Positions 1 to 8,987 of a DNA stretch of 64,000 nt are shown here, piece by piece; positions within the stretch are counted from its first letter, which is position 1, and each line of letters starts with the position of its first letter. The DNA is taken from the NCBI GenBank assembly GCA_036802685.1, contig DAIRVS010000006.1, forward strand, positions 4,116 to 68,115. Reading direction: 5' to 3'. The stretch is from HGW-17 sp938004375 (lineage in GTDB: Bacteria; Myxococcota_A; Polyangia; HGW-17). The notes beneath the pieces were generated by a model. That model searched no databases, had not been told where the DNA came from, and was given only the letters and a program-made list of their open reading frames with translations. The position numbers and the translations under genes are program-made.

Positions 1-81
1 CTCGACTCGCGCGAGCACCTCGGCTGCAATAGCGCCCGAGAACTGCATGCTCGCATTGGGTGGAGAAAAGTATTTTCCTCC

Positions 82-109
82 TTGACATCCAGTCAGGGAC
101 GAGTATCTT
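82..109 (+). promoter_or_regulatory. Possible sigma70-type promoter
   Basis: TTGACA at 82-87 and TATCTT at 104-109 are separated by 16 bases. It lies about 220 bases before the metalloprotease start at 329. The rest of 1-328 is AT-rich and I see no other convincing gene in it. A long leader would be unusual, so the assignment to that gene is inference. Confidence 0.3.
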
Positions 110-328
110 TTTTATTGGTGACCCACAGTGAGCGAAAAAGCATTTTTTCCAGATTTATTTGTATATGTTGATGTTCTAACTTTCAACAGCATCGAACAAC
201 TTATTTTCTCCAAGACCCGCATATCTTGCTCCCCATTAGTCCGACCCCACTTTTCTCTGCCATGTTTTGAGGCAATTATGCTTCAATTACATTTTTTGTT
301 TTTTTCCTGAAGGATGACGGTGTAAAAA

Positions 329-1723
329 ATGTTGAAAAACACAGGTTTTCTTTTCGTTCTGCCGTTGCTTCTTTTTGCAAATAATGCTTATGCTGCTTAC
401 CATACGGTTTATGGCAAGGTAACTTATATGGAGAAAAGATACAATGGTGGTGGCGAATACAACAAAAATTCTAATTATAATAACAACCAACCACTAGTTG
501 GAATTAAAGTGAAGTTATGGGACATGGATGGTAATTGTGTAGATTTTCTGAATAGTTGTAATGAAACTGATGATGATCTTCTTTCCGAAACAACTACAAA
601 CAGTAGTGGTTTTTATTATTTCTACAATATTGGGAACCTTGAAGATATCTACATAACAACAAATCTCGAGACCGCTTATTCTAACGTCATGATTAATTCA
701 ACAACTGAACTTGTTATTGCATCTCCGGTTAAAACAGATTTCGGAACCGGACAACCAACCAATATAAGGTATGACTGGACAGTTAGTTGTTCAAATTATT
801 GGTTATATCCCAATACTAGTTGCAATTCCACCGACGCACTTAACACTGTTTTAGATAGCTCTCAGACAGTTTCTAATTCGGAAGCTACAGCGTCTGCTAA
901 TGTCACAGCGACACAACTGCACGTCGAAGGAAAATTTAATAGTAGCATTTTTTCCTCTGATACAACCAATTTCTATATCCTCCCGAACAATCCTTCTTCT
1001 GCTGCTTGTATGTCCCATTGTTACGATGATGCAAACGGAGACGGTAACCCAGACGGCAACAATACCGCGTTGCCAAATGGTCAAGATATTTGTGTTTGCA
1101 CGCCGTATACCAATCACCGTGTTGCACATGAGATCGGGCATTCAGTCATGATGAGAGCTCTAGGATATCCTGGTTCTTTGTCCACCTGTCTAAATGGTCA
1201 CAGTTGGAGTCAAATAGACCAATATGAAAAATGCGCAGTTTCAGAGGGATGGGCAAATTTTTTTGCTGCCGCGACCTTCTTCTCGGATACTGATACAAGT
1301 GCATACTATGTACTTGCTGTGAGAAACATGGAAGGTCTCATCGACTCTTATTATAATAATGGCACCTTAAAGGTTTGCATGGATCGCGATACCAGCCCCA
1401 TGGATGTTGAGGGGAATGTAAGTAGGTTTTTCTGGGATTTATATGACTCTACTTCAGTTGACGATACTTTCCCAGTTACAACTGGCGAAGGCGATAATCT
1501 AAATTTATCCATGGATCAATTGGTCGATATTTGGAGAGAATTTCCCTCTGGCACAGATAATCTAGAAGCCAGTGAGTCTGGGTACGACGGAAGAAACATA
1601 TGGGATTATTTCTACCACGCCAATGCTGGTTTTTCAATCAACGCCGGTGGCCCAATTTTATCAAATTGCCTTTGTTATCAGAATGGCAATTATGCAAATT
1701 GTGCCTATCTAAATGCATATTGA
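329..1723 (+). CDS. Secreted HExxH zinc metalloprotease-like protein
   Basis: This 464-residue protein starts with a clear Sec signal peptide (basic MLKN, hydrophobic core, cleavage after ANNAYA near residue 22). Residues about 24-150 contain a VYGKVTYMEKR...LVGIKVKLWD stretch resembling a transthyretin/carboxypeptidase-regulatory-like beta domain. A zinc-binding HEIGH motif is at H267-H271. A candidate third ligand, E306, sits in SEGWANFF about 35 residues later, as in gluzincins. It is probably an exported, cysteine-rich peptidase; its substrate is unknown. Codon use is strikingly AT-rich compared with the GC-rich genes from 3.1 kb on, which points to recent acquisition. There is no strong Shine-Dalgarno; AAGGA at about 311-315 is rather far upstream. 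The HExxH assignment is firm from sequence, the family assignment less so. Confidence 0.8.
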   Translation: MLKNTGFLFVLPLLLFANNAYAAYHTVYGKVTYMEKRYNGGGEYNKNSNYNNNQPLVGIKVKLWDMDGNCVDFLNSCNETDDDLLSETTTNSSGFYYFYNIGNLEDIYITTNLETAYSNVMINSTTELVIASPVKTDFGTGQPTNIRYDWTVSCSNYWLYPNTSCNSTDALNTVLDSSQTVSNSEATASANVTATQLHVEGKFNSSIFSSDTTNFYILPNNPSSAACMSHCYDDANGDGNPDGNNTALPNGQDICVCTPYTNHRVAHEIGHSVMMRALGYPGSLSTCLNGHSWSQIDQYEKCAVSEGWANFFAAATFFSDTDTSAYYVLAVRNMEGLIDSYYNNGTLKVCMDRDTSPMDVEGNVSRFFWDLYDSTSVDDTFPVTTGEGDNLNLSMDQLVDIWREFPSGTDNLEASESGYDGRNIWDYFYHANAGFSINAGGPILSNCLCYQNGNYANCAYLNAY

Positions 1724-1816
1724 ATTTTTCAATTGAAAAAGCAAGCCCATAGACTTCTCCGCACTGTGCCTATTATTCTATGTGTGGCCTCTCTTTTACT
1801 GCCCACCTTATGTTTC

Positions 1817-3081
1817 TCACTCCCCACACCCTCCCTCATCCAGGCTGTCATGATCTGGCGTGACCGCGACATCGTGATTGAATCCCGTACGACTTTGATA
1901 GAGAGCAAAAGAACGCAGCACGTCTGCAGCAAGAACAGGTGTCAACCGATCACCGCGTTGAATGTTCACCGTGAATCCTGTGCAGTTAGACGTGAGTTGG
2001 GCCTTGAATTCACTCGTGTTTGAACAGCACGGCGCAAGAACCTTTTCAGCATTTTCGCGCACATCCCTTGGTATTTGATGTTTATTATCTGAAAGTGCAG
2101 GGTGGACAAGTTTGTACCTTTTAACTTCGCTCTTGAATGTCCTCTCGAGCATCTCCGCGTGTTTCAACCATGCGGGGCTCAAAACCGAAGTGAGACGATT
2201 CATATTTTTAACAGGGAAATTCACCGTCCCGTCATCGGAGAGAACCGCAAGGTCCAATATCGCCGCCCTGATCATGATAACTTCGGCAAAATGAACGTAT
2301 GCGGATTTCCCGGTCTGGTGGTCCCACCACTTCAACTCATACGAGTGCCCTGGTTTCCGTGCAGGTTCTAGCTTCACCTCGCATATGGGCACGAGCCGGA
2401 CCAACTTTTTATCGCGCGACCGCTCTCCATTTAACCGTACTGCAATATCACACGTTTGCGCCAGTAAAACGTAATACTTTTCCTTATCTGTACATTTAAA
2501 TATTTAAATATGTCGCCCGCACTAAGCGGAAGGTGATGAAAACGAACGATCTCGGCAGGTAGGTACAACTCCGACCGCTGGTAGGAAAGCGCCTGCTTCC
2601 CAGCATCCTCGAGGCCATGTCGACCACCGCTGATCGGAACCATCGAAACCTTACGCGCTGCATCCACTAAGGAAATAAAATCCTCGTCGCCCCTAACTTT
2701 ATCACGCATGGTACAAGTAGCGACGTGAGCCGCGATCCGAAGAAGCGTCTCACCCTCCCACACGCCTTCCTTCCGAGAGGACCCGAAAACTGTGCTATCG
2801 AAGTCGTAGACGTTCCATGCGGCCAGGGAATCGGCTGCTGCTTCGTGGGCCTGTTGTAAGTGTGCCCTCGCAGAATCTCGAACCTTCTTGATTGGAATTG
2901 AGAGGATGGCAAGTCGCAGAAGATGCAGGAATCCAGCGTAGTCAGGTGCCCTCGAGTTGAGACGAGCCTTGGCGATCACTATAAAGCCGTTCTGGTCGAC
3001 GCCATGTTCTTGGGCCAATTCAGACCATCTGGTGAGTTCCGTTCCCTGGCTGACAGTTTGGGTCAGTAGCGCGCAGTACAC
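1817..3081 (-). pseudogene. Frameshifted gene of unknown function with a C-terminal AQTCDIAVRL motif
   Basis: Two reading frames on the minus strand (3081 to about 2500, then about 2500 to 1817) form one protein of about 418 residues if one copy of an 8-bp tandem repeat at 2494-2509 is removed. The rebuilt junction reads GDIFKCTDKEKYYVLLAQTCDIAVRLNGE, given here as the two parts GDIFKCTDKEKYYV and LLAQTCDIAVRLNGE. The Q-[TS]-C-D-[LI] signature is seen in a widespread family of uncharacterised accessory-region proteins (my recollection of the family). As it stands, translation ends soon after the repeat, so the gene is broken or phase-variable. The 5' end is uncertain: GTG at 3081 overlaps a possible SD, and the N-terminus may have been lost at the compositional junction near 3.08 kb. 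Base composition is intermediate and unlike the core genes. Confidence 0.6.
2494..2509. repeat. 8-bp perfect tandem duplication causing a frameshift
   Basis: The octamer ATTTAAAT occurs twice in a row (2494-2501, 2502-2509). It lies inside the gene at 1817-3081 and shifts its frame by two. Deleting one copy restores a continuous reading frame. Confidence 0.8.
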
Positions 3082-3697
3082 TCCTTTCGACGGCGAGGGC
3101 CTCGTCCCTGGGGACGAACGCGAGCGGCTCGGTGGCGAAGTCCACTACGTAGGAAGTGGGCGAGCGCCGCGTCCTGTTCCCGGGCCACCTCGAGCAGCTC
3201 GCGGTGCACCAGGTCCGTCGTGGTGAGTAGCAGCACTCCCTGACCCGGTACCCCGGGATCAGCCACGGGCCCTGCCCCCACACGGCGAACGGCTGGCCCT
3301 CGAGTTCGTGGTCCGAGGCCAGCACGACCACCACCTCGGGCACGGTGATCCGGGCGAACACCTCGGCCTGCACCTCTCCGGAGTACCGCAGGCTGGCGTG
3401 GGGGGTGATCACGGCCGCGGCGTCCCGCCGCTCGCGCACCCCCGTGTCGCGCATGAGACCCACGACGTTGCGGTACAGGTCCGCCGGATCCTCGGGGTAG
3501 AAGCTGCCCGCGTGCTGCCAGGGCCGCGCCCCCGGATCGTCCAGGCCGGGCTGGGGCCCCGAGAAGTCGGGGGTCTGGATGTCCTCCCAGCCCGTGGGGG
3601 CGGGATCCTCCTCGCACCCTGCGGTCAGGGCGGGCACACAGAGAAAGACGAAAACCAGGAAAGCACGAAAGACAAAGAATAACCGGGAGGACGGCAT
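3020..3697 (-). pseudogene. Decayed MEMO1-family lipoprotein gene
   Basis: From ATG 3697 (GAGGT six bases upstream) the reading frame begins with a lipoprotein signal, MPSSRLFFVF...ALTAGC. It continues with hallmarks of the MEMO/AmmeMemoRadiSam-B family: AGSFYP, ITPHASLRYSGEVQA and VVVLASDHELEGQPFAVWG. After PWLIPGYRV near 3240 the homology passes to another frame (VLLLTTTDLVHRELLEVA, like the SSDxSH segment of MEMO). Near 3150 it returns to the first frame (SYVVDFATEPLAFV, like the VVGY-type end). The sections between these motifs are missing, so two internal deletions, each altering frame, explain it best. The last ~20 codons (3020-3080) run into AT-richer DNA and are not MEMO-like. Two sequencing errors are an alternative but do not explain the missing middle segments. 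The family assignment is mine from motifs. Confidence 0.6.
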
Positions 3698-3791
3698 CGG
3701 GTGACCTCGCTCGGAAACAACCTTCCCTGAAACCCGTCTCATGTCAAGTCGCATGGCCCGGTTTCCCCTGAATGAGCCCCCCTCCATCTCC

Positions 3792-3819
3792 AAATCAAAA
3801 TCGAAATCGAAATCGAAAT
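3792..3819. repeat. AAATCG hexanucleotide repeat
   Basis: About four units of AAATCR in tandem, preceded by a C-rich stretch (CCCCCCTCC). A similar element is at 6655-6690 in the same orientation. It lies between the MEMO remnant and the sensor kinase. Confidence 0.8.
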
Positions 3820-3948
3820 TCCTCCCTCCCTTCCCAGATCCCTTCCACGAATCCCTTCCCCTTCCCGATCCAATGGATCGTCAAGATTCCTCATGACAAG
3901 CGCTCTGGAAAGGAGTATTTTCTTTTGGAAATCGGGAAATATTTTCTG

Positions 3949-5697
<1,749 letters not shown>

Positions 5698-5706
5698 ACT
5701 GCGTCC

Positions 5707-6636
5707 ATGATCCCCGAACGAACGCCCCCCCCCGCCACCTCCCCCGCGCCCGACGAGCGGGCCGCCCTGGCGACCCGCGCGACAGTGCTGGGCTCGGTCG
5801 TCAACTTCGCGCTCACGGGGTTCAAGTTGGCCGCCGGGCTCCTGGGCGGCTCCGCGGCCATGGTGGCCGACGCCATCCACAGCCTCTCGGACTTCGCCAC
5901 CGACCTGGTGGTGCTCCTGACCATGCGCATCACGCGCCGGCCCACCGACGCCGACCACGACTACGGCCACGGGAAGTTCGAGACCCTGGCGACCATGATC
6001 ATCGGTGTGGCGCTGCTGCTGGTGGGCGCGGGCATCGGCTGGAGCGGGATCAAGACCATCCACGGCGCCACCCACGGGGAACCCGTCCCGATGCCCCACC
6101 TGATCGCGCTGGTGGCCGCCGCGGTCTCCATCGTCGTCAAGGAGTGGCTCTATCGCTGGACGGTGGGCGTGGGCCGCCGGATCAACTCCTCCGCCGTCCT
6201 CGCCAACGCCTGGCACCATCGGTCCGACGCCCTCTCGTCCCTCGGGACCCTGGCCGGCATCGGCGGGGCCATCTTTCTCGGCCGGAGCTGGACCATCCTG
6301 GACCCCATCGCCTCGATCGTGGTCTCGTTCTTCATCCTGCGGGTGGCGCTGCAGATCTGCCACGGCAGCCTCAACGAAATGCTCGAGAGCGCGCTTCCCC
6401 CCGCGGACAAGGCGCGCATCCTCGAGCTGGCTCGCTCCGTCGAGGGCGTGGAGGATCCCCACAACCTGCGCACCCGGCGCCTGGGGAACAACATCGCCGC
6501 CGAGCTCCACGTCCGGGTGGACGCCGACCTGAGCGTGCGCGAGGGCCACCGCATCGCCTCGGAAGTGGAGCGGCGAATCCGCGCGGCCTTCGGGAACGAC
6601 ACGTTCGTGACCGTCCACGTCGAACCCCGGAAATAA
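5707..6636 (+). CDS. Cation diffusion facilitator (CDF) metal efflux transporter
   Basis: This 309-residue protein has the CDF layout: about six membrane helices followed by a cytoplasmic ferredoxin-like domain (about 215-305). Metal-site motifs are visible: HSLSDFATD in helix II, the DYGHGKFE signature after it, and HHRSDALSS in helix V. Members exchange protons for Zn(II), Fe(II), Co(II) or similar ions; the metal cannot be told from the motifs alone. It starts 9 bases after the sensor kinase, so the kinase may respond to conditions linked to metal load, but that is inference. Its length is typical of the family. Confidence 0.93.
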   Translation: MIPERTPPPATSPAPDERAALATRATVLGSVVNFALTGFKLAAGLLGGSAAMVADAIHSLSDFATDLVVLLTMRITRRPTDADHDYGHGKFETLATMIIGVALLLVGAGIGWSGIKTIHGATHGEPVPMPHLIALVAAAVSIVVKEWLYRWTVGVGRRINSSAVLANAWHHRSDALSSLGTLAGIGGAIFLGRSWTILDPIASIVVSFFILRVALQICHGSLNEMLESALPPADKARILELARSVEGVEDPHNLRTRRLGNNIAAELHVRVDADLSVREGHRIASEVERRIRAAFGNDTFVTVHVEPRK

Positions 6637-6654
6637 CCCCCCCCTCCGGTATCC

Positions 6655-6690
6655 AGATCGAAATCGAAATCGAAATCGAAATCGAAATCG
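6655..6690. repeat. AAATCG hexanucleotide repeat, second copy
   Basis: AGATCG followed by five perfect AAATCG units (6661-6690), preceded by a CCCCCCCCTCC stretch as at the 3.79-kb copy. It sits 18 bases after the CDF gene. The two copies bracket the kinase-CDF pair. Confidence 0.85.
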
Positions 6691-6719
6691 GGATTCTCCG
6701 CACTTCGCGGGATCATTCC

Positions 6720-6764
6720 GGCGACTTTGTCGCCTACAACGGGACACCCTTTTGCGGGCGTCCC
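6720..6764. terminator. Two hairpins between convergent CDF and mglA genes
   Basis: GGCGAC-TTT-GTCGCC (6720-6734) is a perfect stem. GGGACACCC...GGGCGTCCC (6741-6764) has one mismatch that becomes a G-U pair on the minus-strand RNA. Neither is followed by a strong T-run, so termination is inferred from position between convergent genes. Confidence 0.35.
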
Positions 6765-6805
6765 TTGTTCCCATCGAAATCGTTTTTTCTTGACTTTTCG
6801 AGGGA

Positions 6806-7393
6806 CTACTTGCGCTTGCGCAGGTCCATCATGACGAGCTTGGCCACGGCCTTGAGGGTGCCGAAGACGCCGTCGCCGGTGGTGGCCACGGCGGAGAACT
6901 CGGGGACCTTGGTGGGGTTCAGGACCTTGCTCAACTCCTCCATGGGGGCGGCGTTGGGGAGGTCCTGCTTGTTGTACTGCACGACGTAGGGCAGCGCGTC
7001 GAGGTTGTAGCCCTGCTCCTCGAGGTTCTCGCGCAGGTTGTCCAGCGACTCCATGTTCGCCTCCATGCGCTCGACCTGGGAGTCAGCCACGAACACCACG
7101 CCGTCGACGCCCTTGAGGATCAACTTGCGGCTGGCGTCGTAGAACACCTGCCCGGGCACGGTGTAGAGGTGGAAACGGGCCTTGAAGCCGTGGACGTCAC
7201 CCATGCTCAACGGCAGGAAATCGAAGAACAGGGTGCGCTCGGTCTCGGTGGCCAGGCTCACCATCTTCCCGCGCGCGTCGGGGCTGGTCTTCTGATAGAT
7301 GAACTGCAGGTTGGTGGTCTTGCCGCATAGGCCGGGGCCGTAGTAGACGATCTTGCAGTTGATTTCGCGGGAGGAATAATTAATGAATGACAT
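6806..7393 (-). CDS. mglA: MglA Ras-like GTPase, polarity regulator
   Basis: This 195-residue small GTPase closely matches Myxococcus MglA from its first residues (MSFINYSSREINCKIVYYG). The P-loop GPGLCGKTT (19-27) has the MglA-type unusual G1 composition. TVPGQVFYDASRKLILKGVD is the switch-II region, where canonical Ras DxxG is replaced by TVPGQ as in MglA. NKQD is the base-specificity motif. MglA-GTP marks the leading pole and controls gliding and type IV pilus polarity in myxobacteria; here it may do the same or organise cell polarity generally. It lies 11 bases after mglB on the same strand, the conserved mglBA order. Confidence 0.96.
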   Translation of the reverse strand: MSFINYSSREINCKIVYYGPGLCGKTTNLQFIYQKTSPDARGKMVSLATETERTLFFDFLPLSMGDVHGFKARFHLYTVPGQVFYDASRKLILKGVDGVVFVADSQVERMEANMESLDNLRENLEEQGYNLDALPYVVQYNKQDLPNAAPMEELSKVLNPTKVPEFSAVATTGDGVFGTLKAVAKLVMMDLRKRK

Positions 7394-7404
7394 GCGCCCG
7401 GCCC

Positions 7405-7878
7405 CTAGTCGTCATTGAAGAGGTTGTCGATGTCCTCATCGGTGATTTCCTCGAAGATCGAGGGTCTGGCCTGCTGATGCTCCTTGGCCGACATCGCGTC
7501 GAGGATGTCCTGGATATCCTTGGACGCCTTCTTGACCCGCAGCCGGACGAGCCCCAGGGAGGTCCGCTGGTCGAACAGGACCAGCAGGATCACGCGCTGG
7601 GCGACGATGGAGATGTGCACGTTGGTGTGCTCGCCCTCGTGGAACTGGCCGGTGAACTCCTTCTCGGCCAGCAGGCGTGCGATGCCGCCGGTGGCGGCCA
7701 CGTTGCCCGCGGTCAGCGAGGAAAGCGAGGTCGTGTCGATGTTCTCGATTTCTCCGGAGGAGGCGATTTCCTGGCCGTTCTTGTCGATCAGCAGCACCGC
7801 CTTGGAGTTGGCATCCCGACACAAGCGCTCGACGATTTCCTGTATCTGCCGATATTCCTCCTCGTATAACACTTCCAT
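7405..7878 (-). CDS. mglB: MglB roadblock/LC7 protein, MglA GTPase-activating partner
   Basis: This 157-residue roadblock/LC7 protein is close to Myxococcus MglB (159 residues): MEVLYEEEYRQIQEIVERL, DANSKAVLLIDKNGQ, IDTTSLSSLTAGNVAA, FDQRTSLGLVRLRVKKAS and the acidic end DEDIDNLF all fit. Dimeric MglB is the GAP for MglA and sits at the lagging pole. ATG 7878 is chosen because GGAG lies 8 bases upstream; an upstream ATG at 7911 has no such site and would add eleven non-homologous residues. It is transcribed ahead of mglA, 11 bases apart, so the two are surely an operon. Confidence 0.95.
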   Translation of the reverse strand: MEVLYEEEYRQIQEIVERLCRDANSKAVLLIDKNGQEIASSGEIENIDTTSLSSLTAGNVAATGGIARLLAEKEFTGQFHEGEHTNVHISIVAQRVILLVLFDQRTSLGLVRLRVKKASKDIQDILDAMSAKEHQQARPSIFEEITDEDIDNLFNDD

Positions 7879-8049
7879 CGAAAATACTCCTTGGGCAAAT
7901 AAAACAAGCAATCCACGTCAACGACTGGTGCCAAGGTGTATCAAAGAACCATCTTGGACACAACCGAATTTTCACCCCGCTGGCGAAGAATCGGATTTCC
8001 CGGCAGCGGATCCGACCCGGGGGCCGCGCGCCCGGAAAAAACCTTGCCT

Positions 8050-8092
8050 TCCATTAGTAATGGATTGACTCCTCCCGCGAATTTGATATAGC
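8050..8092 (+). promoter_or_regulatory. Promoter with overlapping palindromic operator
   Basis: A 15-base palindrome TCCATTA-G-TAATGGA (8050-8064) ends next to a -35-like TTGACT (8065-8070). TATAGC follows 16 bases later (8087-8092). The transcript would start about 55 bases before the HEAT-repeat gene at 8155. The palindrome is a plausible operator for an unidentified regulator. Confidence 0.45.
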
Positions 8093-8154
8093 GTAGCGCG
8101 TTCCCGAAAAGTGCAGCAACCTCACCGGGAACCCCGATTCATAGGAGTGAAGAC

Positions 8155-8979
8155 ATGCGAATCCTCTCTGTCCTTTCGGTCGTCCTGGTGCTCGCGCTCG
8201 GCGCCGCCCGGCCCGCCTCCGCGCAGAAGGCACCCACGAAAAACCTTCAGCAGGCGGATCTGAATTATTTGCTGTTCGTGATTCAAGGTGACAACTCCGC
8301 CGACGCCCTCGCGGCCATCGCCGAGCTGGGCAAGCGCAAGACGCCTGAGTCCCTGGAAATGCTCCAGATGCAACTGCTCCTGGGTTACCCGCCCGCCATG
8401 AGCAAGGCCATGATCCAGGCGCTCGGCGCCCGCAAGGACGCCCGCTCCATGGACACGCTGACGTTCTACACGCGCCACCGCGCCCCCGAGCTGCGGGCTG
8501 AGGCCCTCGTCGCCCTGTGCGAGCTAGACTTCGGCAAGGACGCCGCCCCCGTCAAGACCGTCAACGAGCTGCTGCTGCGCGCCCTGCGCGACTACGACGA
8601 GAGCGTGCGCCACAAGGCGGCCTGGCTGCTCGGGAAGCGCCGCGTCGCCGAGGCCGAGGAGCCGCTGCTCAAGTTGTTCGCCCGCGGATCGGCCCCCGCC
8701 ATGCAGGCCCTGGGCTTCGTCGGCGGCATCCGGACCGCCCGCGCCCTGGCCCTCGCCATGGAGAACACCAAGACCTCCAAGGAACCCCTGATCGCCACCA
8801 TCGGGACGCTGCTGTCCCGGGACGACTTCGGCCCCGAACCAGTGCGCGTCCAATTGGTGCAGATCTTGGGCGACACCAACCTGCCCGGCGCACAGAACGT
8901 CCTGATGGTGTATCACGGCAGCGGCCCCGACGCGTTTCCGCGGTCCCGCAAACTCGCTTTCCAGATTCTCTCGAAATGA
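8155..8979 (+). CDS. Exported HEAT-repeat protein
   Basis: This 274-residue protein has a Sec signal peptide (MRILSVLSVVLVLALGAARPASAQ, cleavage near 23-24) and then alpha-helical repeats of about 30 residues typical of HEAT/PBS-lyase folds (for example LRAEALVALCELDFGKD and VRHKAAWLLGKRRVAEAEEP). No catalytic motif is visible, so a periplasmic scaffold or binding role is inferred. AGGAG lies 10 bases before ATG. The next gene starts 8 bases after its stop and also carries HEAT repeats, so the two probably work together at the envelope. Confidence 0.8.
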   Translation: MRILSVLSVVLVLALGAARPASAQKAPTKNLQQADLNYLLFVIQGDNSADALAAIAELGKRKTPESLEMLQMQLLLGYPPAMSKAMIQALGARKDARSMDTLTFYTRHRAPELRAEALVALCELDFGKDAAPVKTVNELLLRALRDYDESVRHKAAWLLGKRRVAEAEEPLLKLFARGSAPAMQALGFVGGIRTARALALAMENTKTSKEPLIATIGTLLSRDDFGPEPVRVQLVQILGDTNLPGAQNVLMVYHGSGPDAFPRSRKLAFQILSK

Positions 8980-8987
8980 GGCGCACC

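Noticed and set aside
1..48. Possible minus-strand gene start reading MQFSGAIAAEVLARVE off the left edge
   Set aside because: No SD at a usable distance and only 16 codons visible; it could be chance.
128..310. 60-codon frame with GTG start before the metalloprotease
   Set aside because: No SD, no recognisable protein character, and composition of an AT-rich leader.
1733..2023. Plus-strand frame with a hydrophobic start just after the metalloprotease
   Set aside because: It lies antisense to the broken gene at 1817-3081, whose two halves join logically. No homology.
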